From: an uncultured Candidatus Saccharibacteria bacterium
Lineage (GTDB): Bacteria > Patescibacteria > Saccharimonadia > Saccharimonadales > UBA6022
NCBI GenBank assembly: GCA_946479115.1
Contig: CAMLED010000056.1
Location: 1 to 6,145, forward strand
Direction: 5' to 3'
DNA length: 6,145 bases
Every line of letters starts with the position of its first letter. Positions within the stretch are counted from its first letter, which is position 1. Position numbers and translations under genes: made by a program. Below the pieces are notes generated by a model. That model was not told the origin of the DNA, made no database searches, and saw only the letters and a program-made list of their open reading frames with translations. Of the stretch, positions 1-6,145 are shown piece after piece.

Positions 1-1835
1 CCTTCGTCCATGATCTGGCGGATATTAAAGGTACTCTTTGGCTGGCCGATAATATTACGGATGACAGGGTTGGCGGTAAAGGCACCTACCTTGTTAAGCA
101 CAGGTGCGATGGCTTCGGCCTGGAACTTATCTGTCCAGCTGGCAAACTCAACATTCCAGAACTGCAGCACGACGGTGTCTGTACAGTAGCCGAGGGTTTC
201 CTTGCGGAATTTCTTGTCGGTGAGCATACGAGTAATGTCGAGCATGGTTGTCTCTGGGCGATCGAGCAAGGCCAAGATGGTGTAACGCAGGATGTATTCC
301 AGGCGTGGTCCCCAGCTTTCACCGAACATACGCTTCAACACACCGATAACTTCGGAACTAATATTCGTCTTTTGCGCTGGGTTGGTGACTTCAAGAGGGT
401 TGAATCCCAGTGGATAGGCTGTATCGGCCGGGTTAAAGTAGACGACATCATTCATGCGTGATTCAGGGATAAAGCGCATATTATCAACGGCAAAGTCTCC
501 GTGCGGATCGATAATGGCATAGCCCTGGCCGTGATAGATATCGGATAGTGCGAATAGCTCCAGAGTACCTGACTTACCTGCACCGGTTTGACCAATGATA
601 TAAACGTGACGACTGCGGTCAGAACGAAGCATACCGAACTGGTGTTTCATGCCACGGAAATTTGTCAGACCAAAGGCGCTGATGTTCTCGTCAATCGCTT
701 CGTTCCCTGTAATGACCGGTAACTTGGCTGGCGGTTCGGCAGTCTTGTTACTGGCCCAAACAATGTTTGGCGTTTCCACGTTGGTGTGTGGCAAGTGGAA
801 GACACTGGCGAGCTCTTCGATATTAAGAATAAACCCACGATCACCGAAAAGGCGCGTACGGTAATTAGCGAGGTCTTCCTTGCGGAAGCTGCCTGGTTTG
901 GCGCGGAATCCATTCAGGTTGGTGCTATTGTACTGTTTGAACGTACCAACAATCGCCTGCATGCGCAGTTTAGCGTTGGTTTGGCTTTCACCAAGGTATG
1001 CCAAACGAATTTTAACCTGGTATCCCAGCTTGGTTGCTTTCTTCTCTGCCTCGGCAAGACGAGTCTTGTCGCGATCGGAGAGCTCTTTTGGTTTGGCATC
1101 ACCACCACTGCCCTGTTCAGGTGGTTTCCAAAGAGCTTCGAGGATCATACCGATCCATTTCAGACTAAAGCCTTCGGTCAAAAAGCCAAGTGGATTGCCA
1201 TTTTTAACTGTTTTGATCCAATTGTCTGACTCTTTTTGCCAGCTATCGGCAATTGGACGTACCAGCACCTGTACCCATAGCTCCTCCCCTGTTGACTCGA
1301 GTTTGGCAAGTGTACCGGTGATACCAGCGAGTGGGTCAACTTCAAAGCTCTGGAAGGTCTTGATTGGTAAGAATTCACTATCAGTCAGCGTCATTTCAGA
1401 GGTGTAAACAACGCTGTGTTGGCGTTCGTGCGCGACATAATCTTCTGGTGCCTCGTGAATTTGAACGGTCGGGTACTGTGAATAGATCTGTCCTTCAACA
1501 AAACTCTGAAGGGTTTTTGGCACCCAAGTATAAAAGCGAATCTGGCCGTTGACCGAGGCAATCTCGAAACTGAGGTGTTCTTGCAGGCCGCGGGTGTGTT
1601 TTAGCTCTTCCTTATCGCGAAGGATACCGTGAAGGCTGGCAAACAGTTGCTCGGCAGCAAGTTCTGATTTGTCGTTGGCTTTTGGAATCTCCAGAACTAA
1701 CAGTACGCTTTCGACGGCTTTGACTGATTCAACTACCTGATGATTGCGCCATGTTAGGTACAGCAAAATAAGCACGACTGGTAGCCAGACGTACCATTGC
1801 AGCAATAAGCCAATAAGCCATAGGAGAATATCCAT
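1..1835 (-). CDS. VirD4/TraG/HerA-like translocation ATPase, membrane-anchored, 3' end outside window
   Basis: Partial: 611 codons are visible from the ATG and the frame is still open at the window edge. Read by eye from the minus strand, residues 3-27 form one hydrophobic segment (ILLWLIGLLLQWYVWLP and on), a likely membrane anchor. Residues about 40-400 are a soluble region without a motif I can name. A Walker A motif, GQTGAGKSG, lies at residues 415-423, followed by YAIIDPHGDF at 439-448 and LGFNPL at 476-481, which are typical of VirD4/TraG/HerA-like ATPases. Such proteins form hexameric motors that feed DNA or protein to a type IV secretion or conjugation channel at the inner membrane. 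Walker B and the rest of the motor should lie beyond the edge. An in-frame TAA 12 bases upstream fixes this ATG as the first possible start, yet no Shine-Dalgarno sits close to it; AGGTGAG is about 16 bases away. The gene follows the regulator gene by 48 bases and is probably cotranscribed with it. The family call is fairly sure; the substrate is unknown. Confidence 0.82.
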   Translation of the reverse strand, partial: MDILLWLIGLLLQWYVWLPVVLILLYLTWRNHQVVESVKAVESVLLVLEIPKANDKSELAAEQLFASLHGILRDKEELKHTRGLQEHLSFEIASVNGQIRFYTWVPKTLQSFVEGQIYSQYPTVQIHEAPEDYVAHERQHSVVYTSEMTLTDSEFLPIKTFQSFEVDPLAGITGTLAKLESTGEELWVQVLVRPIADSWQKESDNWIKTVKNGNPLGFLTEGFSLKWIGMILEALWKPPEQGSGGDAKPKELSDRDKTRLAEAEKKATKLGYQVKIRLAYLGESQTNAKLRMQAIVGTFKQYNSTNLNGFRAKPGSFRKEDLANYRTRLFGDRGFILNIEELASVFHLPHTNVETPNIVWASNKTAEPPAKLPVITGNEAIDENISAFGLTNFRGMKHQFGMLRSDRSRHVYIIGQTGAGKSGTLELFALSDIYHGQGYAIIDPHGDFAVDNMRFIPESRMNDVVYFNPADTAYPLGFNPLEVTNPAQKTNISSEVIGVLKRMFGESWGPRLEYILRYTILALLDRPETTMLDITRMLTDKKFRKETLGYCTDTVVLQFWNVEFASWTDKFQAEAIAPVLNKVGAFTANPVIRNIIGQPKSTFNIRQIMDE

Positions 1836-1883
1836 AACTACTGTTTATTGTCTCACCTGTATGCCCACTTTACAAGGGTTGGG

Positions 1884-2936
1884 CTATTTGGCGGCGTCCA
1901 ATGTGTAAGTTGCTTTAGCGACACGTTTGAACTGTGATTTACTTTGCAAGTTCAAGAGGATAGTTGTCTCTTTTACCTGGCGGCTTTTAAGGACACGTTT
2001 CACGATTTCGTCACGATGAAGTGGCTCCCCTGCCTTGGCAAGAACATCAGTGATGATATCAGCGACGGTTCCCTTAGAGAATCCCCAGTTATCGAGGGCG
2101 TAGATACCACGACCGATCAATACGAAGCGCTTGTCTTTGATAAGTTCGTTGTGGATTGCCTGAGTGGTAACGTCTTTTCGTTTGAAATCGCTGTCTTTGA
2201 TAGATTTAGCGATATCAGAGAAATGCATTGGTTTACCGTTCTCGGCCAAAATAACGTAGATTTTGTCGCGAATGTTCTTTGGGTTAACAGTTGGCCATTT
2301 GGTCAAACCCCAGTGGTCCTTCAGGTGTGCAAGATGCTTGCTAACGCTAGCGAGTGCACGGACTTGTTCTGGATTTTCGTGTTTAAGCATGCCATGAAGT
2401 TCTTCGATTTGAACTGGTTCGCCGTGCTTTTTGATAGTTTTAACGATTTCATCAACATTTGCTTTGATGGTCTTTTCGTCGCTGTATTGCTTGATACCAA
2501 CAGCGTGGTGGTAGTTATCGTTTTCACCTACGACGACGAGGCTTGGTGATAGTTCAGCGATGAATGCGATGTGGGCACGGTGACGAGCGTCAGCCTTGCC
2601 ATCTGTGAGGCGATCAGCGATGTCTTGGACACGAGCCACGCGGCCATGCTCAGAGAGGTCGCGGACAATCATACGGTCAACATCAGCGATTGCTGGAACT
2701 TTATTATCATCTGCAGCGATTTTAAGGCGGATAAGGATAGCTTTTTCAAGCTGACGAACGCGCTCACGGGTAATACCTAGCAACTCACCAATCTGTTCAA
2801 GTGTCTCGCGGCGATCGAATAGTCCGAAGCGGCGTGTGATAATCTCACGTTCGCGCTCCTGTTCGATGACCTCAAGAATATCATTGACAGCTTGTTTCAA
2901 GCTGGCTGCGGTAGTGGTCTGTGTGGGGTGATCCAT
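1884..2936 (-). CDS. Sigma-70 region 4-like HTH fused to tandem winged-helix (HARE-HTH-like) domains; putative transcription regulator
   Basis: 350 residues, complete. Residues 28-72 closely resemble sigma-70 region 4: REREIITRRFGL is followed by the helix-turn-helix TLEQIGELLGITRERVRQLE, the part of housekeeping sigma factors that reads the -35 element and touches the beta flap. No region 2 or 3 is present, so it cannot melt a promoter as a normal sigma does. The rest looks like a series of winged-helix units at about 82-147, 156-215, 221-285 and 286-348. The third (IRDKIYVILAENGKPMHFSDI through GRGIYALDNWG) best fits HARE-HTH, the fold of the delta subunit (RpoE) of Firmicute RNA polymerase; the fourth (ITDVLAKAGEPLHRDEIVKRV) looks like a degenerate copy. 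Likely a nucleoid or RNA-polymerase-associated regulator in the cytoplasm. The start is the only ATG in frame near AGGAAGGA. A consensus promoter lies upstream and the ATPase gene follows. The region 4 call is strong, the third winged helix good, the first two tentative. It is not a standard sigma factor; its targets are unknown. Confidence 0.85.
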   Translation of the reverse strand: MDHPTQTTTAASLKQAVNDILEVIEQEREREIITRRFGLFDRRETLEQIGELLGITRERVRQLEKAILIRLKIAADDNKVPAIADVDRMIVRDLSEHGRVARVQDIADRLTDGKADARHRAHIAFIAELSPSLVVVGENDNYHHAVGIKQYSDEKTIKANVDEIVKTIKKHGEPVQIEELHGMLKHENPEQVRALASVSKHLAHLKDHWGLTKWPTVNPKNIRDKIYVILAENGKPMHFSDIAKSIKDSDFKRKDVTTQAIHNELIKDKRFVLIGRGIYALDNWGFSKGTVADIITDVLAKAGEPLHRDEIVKRVLKSRQVKETTILLNLQSKSQFKRVAKATYTLDAAK

Positions 2937-2950
2937 GGCGTGGGTACTGT

Positions 2951-2958
2951 TCCTTCCT
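2951..2958 (-). promoter_or_regulatory. Shine-Dalgarno-like AGGAAGGA of the regulator gene, unusually distant
   Basis: AGGAAGGA reads on the minus strand and ends 14 bases before the ATG at 2936, longer than the usual 5-9. No in-frame ATG, GTG or TTG lies closer, so the ATG at 2936 is still the best start. A short palindrome, TAGCATCGCTA (2961-2971, 4-base stem), sits just upstream and could influence access to the site. Confidence 0.5.
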
Positions 2959-3000
2959 CATAGCATCGCTAAAGTAGTAAAATAATGATCTAATAGTCAA

Positions 3001-3029
3001 ATTATAGAACAAAACTATATTAATGTCAA
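3001..3029 (-). promoter_or_regulatory. Perfect consensus sigma-70-type promoter for the regulator gene
   Basis: On the minus strand, TTGACA (3024-3029) and TATAAT (3001-3006) both match the bacterial consensus exactly and are separated by exactly 17 bases. Transcription would start near 2993-2994, leaving a leader of about 57 bases before the ATG at 2936. It faces the regulator gene and presumably also drives the ATPase gene. The surrounding DNA is very AT-rich, which raises the chance of incidental -10 matches, but a full 12/12 match with optimal spacing is unlikely by chance. Confidence 0.8.
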
Positions 3030-3050
3030 ATAATTTCTATATCTAAATAA

Positions 3051-3059
3051 ATTATAGCA
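3051..3059 (-). promoter_or_regulatory. Extended -10 element (TGCTATAAT), possible second upstream promoter
   Basis: TGnTATAAT is the full extended -10 consensus, which can work without a good -35 box. The best -35 candidate 17-18 bases upstream (TTACTT, 3075-3080) is poor. Transcription would start near 3044, giving a leader of about 108 bases that runs through the downstream consensus promoter. It could be a second tandem promoter of the regulator gene, or chance in AT-rich DNA. Confidence 0.4.
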
Positions 3060-3105
3060 TGAAATAGACGTTACAAGTAAACAGTGTCATGAGACTTTTT
3101 AAATA

Positions 3106-3149
3106 TTGACGATATGTCTTGGCTAACCCTAGAATTCGTTATTCGTCAA
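3106..3149. repeat. Inverted repeat with 9-base arms (TTGACGATA / TATTCGTCAA, one bulge)
   Basis: The left arm at 3106-3114 pairs with the right arm at 3140-3149 apart from one unpaired base; the loop is 25 bases. It lies in the gap between the pilin stop and the regulator's promoters. On the plus strand it is followed by a T-rich stretch (3152-3168), as in a terminator, but no plus-strand gene reads into it. On the minus strand only a TATTT follows. It may be a weak terminator after the pilin gene, an operator, or chance. Confidence 0.3.
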
Positions 3150-3166
3150 GGTATTTTTTCGGTTTT

Positions 3167-3700
3167 TTATTCGGTCCACGCGCGCCATGGGCCAGTTGTA
3201 GTGTCGGTTGAAAGATAACCATTATAATTAAGTGTCAAACTCGGTGAGATGTTAGTACAGTTAGTGCCCGTATTCCCTGTCCAGCTTGCTGAATATGTAG
3301 TAATACCCGCTGTATTACTGATGTAAAACATGTTGCCAGACTTGCTCATGGCTAGTACGGCATAGGCAGTTGGCGTGGCGACATTGTCGTAGCAATACGT
3401 AAAATTCATCACTGTTGTCGGTGTGATGGTATAGTTTTTGTTACTTAATTTAAAGTCGAGAGAATCAAGCTGGGCTGCTGTTGGGTATCGGCTATTATCG
3501 ACATTAAACAATGCTAATTTTTTAGCGATATTATGCAGGTCAGTCTTGACGGCAGTGTCTGCTGCCCTGTTCTGAATGCCGTTGTAGGCAACAATAGTAA
3601 TAGCTGCCAGAATAGCGATAACAACAATGACAATGAGTAATTCAACGATCGTAAAACCGCGTTGATTTTCTTTACTAAAGTAGTTTGCCCGCACCCTCAT
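3167..3700 (-). CDS. Type IV prepilin (type II secretion/pseudopilin-like N-terminus)
   Basis: 177 residues. Residues 1-15 form a charged leader ending in QRG. Prepilin peptidase would cut after Gly15, leaving Phe16 as +1, with the conserved Glu at +5 (Glu20). Residues 17-38 (TIVELLIVIVVIAILAAI and on) are the hydrophobic helix that anchors the subunit in the membrane and packs in the pilus core, followed by the typical AYNGIQNRA. The remainder is a Thr/Asn/Ser-rich globular head with exactly two cysteines (Cys103, Cys148) that could form a disulfide. The size fits a pilin. The start is supported by AAGGAA (3705-3710) four bases upstream. It lies 41 bases after topA, and no pilus motor, platform or peptidase gene is in the window. 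The N-terminus is diagnostic; whether it is the major pilin, a minor pilin or a pseudopilin cannot be told from sequence alone. Confidence 0.92.
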   Translation of the reverse strand: MRVRANYFSKENQRGFTIVELLIVIVVIAILAAITIVAYNGIQNRAADTAVKTDLHNIAKKLALFNVDNSRYPTAAQLDSLDFKLSNKNYTITPTTVMNFTYCYDNVATPTAYAVLAMSKSGNMFYISNTAGITTYSASWTGNTGTNCTNISPSLTLNYNGYLSTDTTTGPWRAWTE

Positions 3701-3711
3701 ATAGTTCCTTC

Positions 3712-3740
3712 AGTATACTTGAAATCAGAGGTGACGACAA
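3712..3740 (-). promoter_or_regulatory. Candidate promoter between topA and the pilin gene
   Basis: TTGTCG (3735-3740, 4/6) and TATACT (3712-3717, 5/6) are spaced by 17 bases on the minus strand. The predicted start would be near 3705, only about 5 bases before the pilin ATG and inside the Shine-Dalgarno AAGGAA, so the two signals conflict. Either the start lies closer to the -10 box, the pilin message is nearly leaderless, or the pilin is cotranscribed from topA. Confidence 0.3.
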
Positions 3741-3741
3741 C

Positions 3742-6087
3742 CTATTTCTTTGTGGTACGAGTCGTCTTTTTTGCTGGGCTTTTCGTAGTTGTTTTGCGAG
3801 CGAAGCGGCCTTTGGCTGGAGTTGCGCTGGCGAGAAGTTCCTTAGCCTGCTCGTGTGTGATTGAGGCTGGCTCGGTGTCTTTTGGAATCTTGGCATTCTT
3901 TTTACCATCGGTAATATATGGACCGTAGCGACCCTTTAGAACCTTGATACCGTCGCCAAAGTCAGCGATATTCTTCTCGGCTTCAGCTTTGAGCTTTTCT
4001 TTATATAGTTCAAGAGCTTCCTGGAGAGTAATGGTGTGCGGATCGAGTGGTTTAATGCTGACGAAAAGCTTACCGATTTGAACGTATGGTCCAAAACGGC
4101 CGATGTTGGCTTTGATGTCATCCCCATCAGTGGTCGTACCAAGGATACGGGGTAGTTTAAAGGCGTGTAAGGCTTCTTCCAGCGTGACGGTTTCAATCTT
4201 TTTGCCAGCTGGTAGTGGCGCAAATTGTGGTTTGTCGTTTTCGTCCTCGGTGCTACCAAGTTGTAACATTGGGCCGTAGCGACCAAAACGTGCGAGGACT
4301 GGTTTGTTGGTTTTAGGATCAATGCCGATTTCGCGGGCTTGGGCAACGGTTGAGCGATCAATGCCGCCAGATTCAGCGATAAGTTTATGGAACGGTTTGT
4401 AAAACTCGTCGAGCATGCGGTTACGCTCAAGTTTACCTTGGGCAATTTCGTCGAATTCTTCTTCTACCTTGGCGGTAAAGCCGTAGTCAACAATCTGATC
4501 AAAGTGATTAGTTAAGAAGTCACTAACGACTTGTCCGGCTGCTGTTGGGACCAGTTTGCCGCGGTCAGCACCGGTTTTTTCCTGCACAACTTCACGGTTT
4601 ACGGCACCGTCTTTCAGAGTGTAGACAATAACATCACGTGGAGTGCCTTCACCCTCACCTTTTTCGGCGTAGCCACGGACCTGAACGGTGTTAATGATCG
4701 TAGCGTAGGTTGATGGACGACCAATGCCAAGATCTTCAAGCTTTTTAACGAGCGCACCTTCGCTATAACGGGCTGGCGGACGTGCAAATAATTGCTTGGC
4801 AGCGGCTGTTTCTAGGTTTAGTGTGTCGCCGCTAGTAACGGCTGGCAGGATGTCAGCATCTTTTTTGCTACCACCATAAACGCGTAGGAAACCATCAAAG
4901 ATAATAACTTCACCTTTGGCTTCAAAGACTTCTTTGGCGGTTGAAATCGCGATGGTCACAACTGTCTTTTCTAGTTTCGCTGGGGCCATCTGGCTAGCAA
5001 GCGTGCGGTTACGAATCAATGTATATAGTTTTTGATCATATTCGTTACTACTACCCCGCTCTTGGGCCATGTCGGTTGGACGGATAGCTTCGTGGGCTTC
5101 TTGGGCGCCGGCAGCTTTAGTTTTGAATTTGCGGACTTGACTGTATTCTTCACCGAATGTCGACGTAATATAGTTAGCTGCTGCAGCTAGTGCTTCCCCG
5201 CCCAGGTTTACTGAGTCGGTACGCATATAGGTGATCTTACCTTCTTGGTAGAGCTTTTGGGCGCTCGCCATAGTCGCTTTTGAGCCAAAGCCAAGGCGGC
5301 TGTTGGCATCCTGCTGCAAAGTACTGGTCGTAAACGGCGCGGCTGGGTTACGGGTGCTTGGGCTAGTGGTGATATTCGAGACGGTAAAGTTAGCGCCAAT
5401 TAATGATTCGAGGAACGCTTGGGCTTCCTCTTCGGTTTCGAAACGCTTTGGTAGCTCAGCCTTGACGAGTTGTCCGTCGTGCATAAATTCTGCGGTGACC
5501 TTGAATGTAAACGATCCATTAAAGGTATCGATTTCGCGCTCGCGCTCAACGAGCAAACGAACGGCTGGCGACTGAACACGACCAGCGGATTTACCACCAG
5601 GGACTTTTTGCCAGACGACTGGAGATAATTCGAACCCTACTAGGCGGTCCAGGATTTGACGGGCTTGTTGGGCCTGAACCAGGCTCATATCTACTGTACG
5701 AGGATGTTTGACAGCCTCTTCAATCGCCTTCTTGGTGATTTCATGAAACACGATACGTTTTGTGGTTTTCGGATCAAGTTTCAGGACCTCACAAAGATGC
5801 CAGGCAATCGCCTCTCCTTCGCGGTCTTCATCGGTTGCAAGCCAGACTGTTTCGGCTTCTTTGACGGCGCGGCGTAGTTCGGCCACTGTCTTCTTTTTTT
5901 CAGAATCAATCTCGTATGTTGTCTCGAAGCCCTTGTCCACCTGGATTGGTTCAGTACCACCCTTTACCTTTTTGGCGATACTACGAATGTGACCAACACT
6001 TGAAAGGACGTGAAAATCCTTACCGAGATATTTCTCGATTGTTTTGGCTTTGGCTGGTGACTCAACGATAACTAGATTCTTGCTCAT
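3742..6087 (-). CDS. topA: DNA topoisomerase I (type IA), complete
   Basis: 781 residues. It relaxes negatively supercoiled DNA by cutting one strand through a 5'-phosphotyrosine link, and is essential in most bacteria. The N-terminal Toprim domain has VIVESPAK with Glu9 and the metal-binding DEDRE (Asp86, Asp88, Glu90). KVPGGKSAGRVQSPAVRLLV (161-180) is a hallmark of the family. The catalytic tyrosine is Tyr287 in GKITYMRTDS, with the supporting Arg289. GIGRPSTYATII (455-466) is also conserved. The C-terminus has three repeats with the core GRYGP/GRFGP (602, 663, 719) and no Cys4 zinc fingers; Cys99 is the only cysteine. The last 25 residues are a Lys/Thr/Ala-rich basic tail resembling actinobacterial TopA tails. 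The start is the canonical MSKNLVIVESPAK, preceded by AAGGAA (6091-6096) three bases away. Upstream, only a weak TATATA (6102-6107) without a good -35 box is visible before the window ends. No terminator separates it from the pilin gene. Confidence 0.98.
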   Translation of the reverse strand: MSKNLVIVESPAKAKTIEKYLGKDFHVLSSVGHIRSIAKKVKGGTEPIQVDKGFETTYEIDSEKKKTVAELRRAVKEAETVWLATDEDREGEAIAWHLCEVLKLDPKTTKRIVFHEITKKAIEEAVKHPRTVDMSLVQAQQARQILDRLVGFELSPVVWQKVPGGKSAGRVQSPAVRLLVEREREIDTFNGSFTFKVTAEFMHDGQLVKAELPKRFETEEEAQAFLESLIGANFTVSNITTSPSTRNPAAPFTTSTLQQDANSRLGFGSKATMASAQKLYQEGKITYMRTDSVNLGGEALAAAANYITSTFGEEYSQVRKFKTKAAGAQEAHEAIRPTDMAQERGSSNEYDQKLYTLIRNRTLASQMAPAKLEKTVVTIAISTAKEVFEAKGEVIIFDGFLRVYGGSKKDADILPAVTSGDTLNLETAAAKQLFARPPARYSEGALVKKLEDLGIGRPSTYATIINTVQVRGYAEKGEGEGTPRDVIVYTLKDGAVNREVVQEKTGADRGKLVPTAAGQVVSDFLTNHFDQIVDYGFTAKVEEEFDEIAQGKLERNRMLDEFYKPFHKLIAESGGIDRSTVAQAREIGIDPKTNKPVLARFGRYGPMLQLGSTEDENDKPQFAPLPAGKKIETVTLEEALHAFKLPRILGTTTDGDDIKANIGRFGPYVQIGKLFVSIKPLDPHTITLQEALELYKEKLKAEAEKNIADFGDGIKVLKGRYGPYITDGKKNAKIPKDTEPASITHEQAKELLASATPAKGRFARKTTTKSPAKKTTRTTKK

Positions 6088-6145
6088 AAATTCCTTGTGC
6101 TTATATATTCAGCTAAACACAGTGACTAGTTATACGCAACTTGCC

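Larger units (their letters stand above)
2937..3166. other. AT-rich intergenic region between pilin and regulator genes
   Basis: This 230-base stretch is the longest non-coding part of the window and is clearly richer in A and T than the flanking genes. Besides the two promoter elements, the ribosome binding site and the inverted repeat listed separately, it contains a near-palindrome GTGTCATGAGAC (3084-3095, one mismatched pair). TTTGAC also occurs twice on the minus strand, at 2996-3001 and 3025-3030. No tRNA-like or other structured RNA and no convincing small gene was seen. Confidence 0.6.

Noticed and set aside
786..1407. Two overlapping plus-strand open frames (786-1229 and 880-1407)
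   Set aside because: They lie antisense to the ATPase reading frame, which is continuous through the region and carries family motifs; their translations look like noise.
1861..1886. Possible terminator after the regulator gene (GCCCA with TGGGC, 5-base stem)
   Set aside because: The stem is short with a 12-base loop and no T-tract follows on the minus strand.
1944..2549. 201-codon open frame on the plus strand antisense to the regulator gene
   Set aside because: It is fully inside a gene with clear domains on the other strand, its protein has no recognisable motif, and I saw no ribosome binding site or promoter for it.
2881..2962. Short upstream ATG frame (about 26 codons, starting MRKEQYPRH) overlapping the regulator start
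   Set aside because: Its ATG overlaps the Shine-Dalgarno AGGAAGGA, it has no ribosome binding site of its own, and the product is not recognisable; translational coupling cannot be excluded but is unsupported.
3150..3170. T-rich tract on the plus strand as an intrinsic terminator
   Set aside because: No plus-strand gene reads into it, and the only hairpin upstream is AT-rich with a 25-base loop.
3936..4445. 169-codon minus-strand open frame inside topA
   Set aside because: It is a shifted frame of topA; the real frame carries the GRYGP repeats across the same bases.
1..6145. CRISPR array, tRNA or rRNA genes, insertion sequences, alternative genetic code
   Set aside because: No regularly spaced repeats, no cloverleaf or rRNA-like sequence, no transposase and no terminal repeats were seen; all reading frames work with the standard code, so UGA reassignment as in Gracilibacteria is not indicated.

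Overview
The window is chromosomal DNA from a bacterium, most likely of the Candidatus Patescibacteria (CPR), with Candidatus Saccharibacteria as the best guess. This lineage call is inference from three proteins: a prepilin N-terminus of the GFTIVELLIVIVVIAILAAI type, a VirD4/HerA-like ATPase with a very long N-terminal region, and a zinc-finger-free topoisomerase I with a lysine-rich tail. No 16S or marker-gene comparison was possible. The standard genetic code fits all four genes.

All four recognisable genes lie on the minus strand, so the region is read from the right edge to the left. First is topA (6087-3742), a complete type IA DNA topoisomerase I. After a 41-base gap comes a small type IV prepilin (3700-3167). 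A 230-base AT-rich intergenic region (2937-3166) follows. It holds an inverted repeat, an extended -10 element and a perfect consensus sigma-70-type promoter (TTGACA, 17-base spacer, TATAAT) facing the next gene. That gene (2936-1884) encodes a 350-residue protein joining a sigma-70 region 4-like helix-turn-helix to what look like tandem winged-helix (HARE-HTH-like) modules. After a 48-base gap the last gene (1835 to beyond base 1) encodes a membrane-anchored VirD4/TraG/HerA-like ATPase, cut off by the window edge.

Two transcription units are likely: topA with the pilin gene, which may be cotranscribed or have its own weak promoter, and the regulator gene with the ATPase gene, driven by the consensus promoter. 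TopA is housekeeping. The pilin and the ATPase are surface or envelope functions (pili; DNA or protein translocation), but no pilus-assembly or other secretion genes are visible here. The item most worth following up is the sigma-region-4/winged-helix fusion, which has no sigma region 2 and sits behind a very strong promoter directly upstream of a translocation-type ATPase. No RNA genes, CRISPR arrays, insertion sequences or integration sites were seen.
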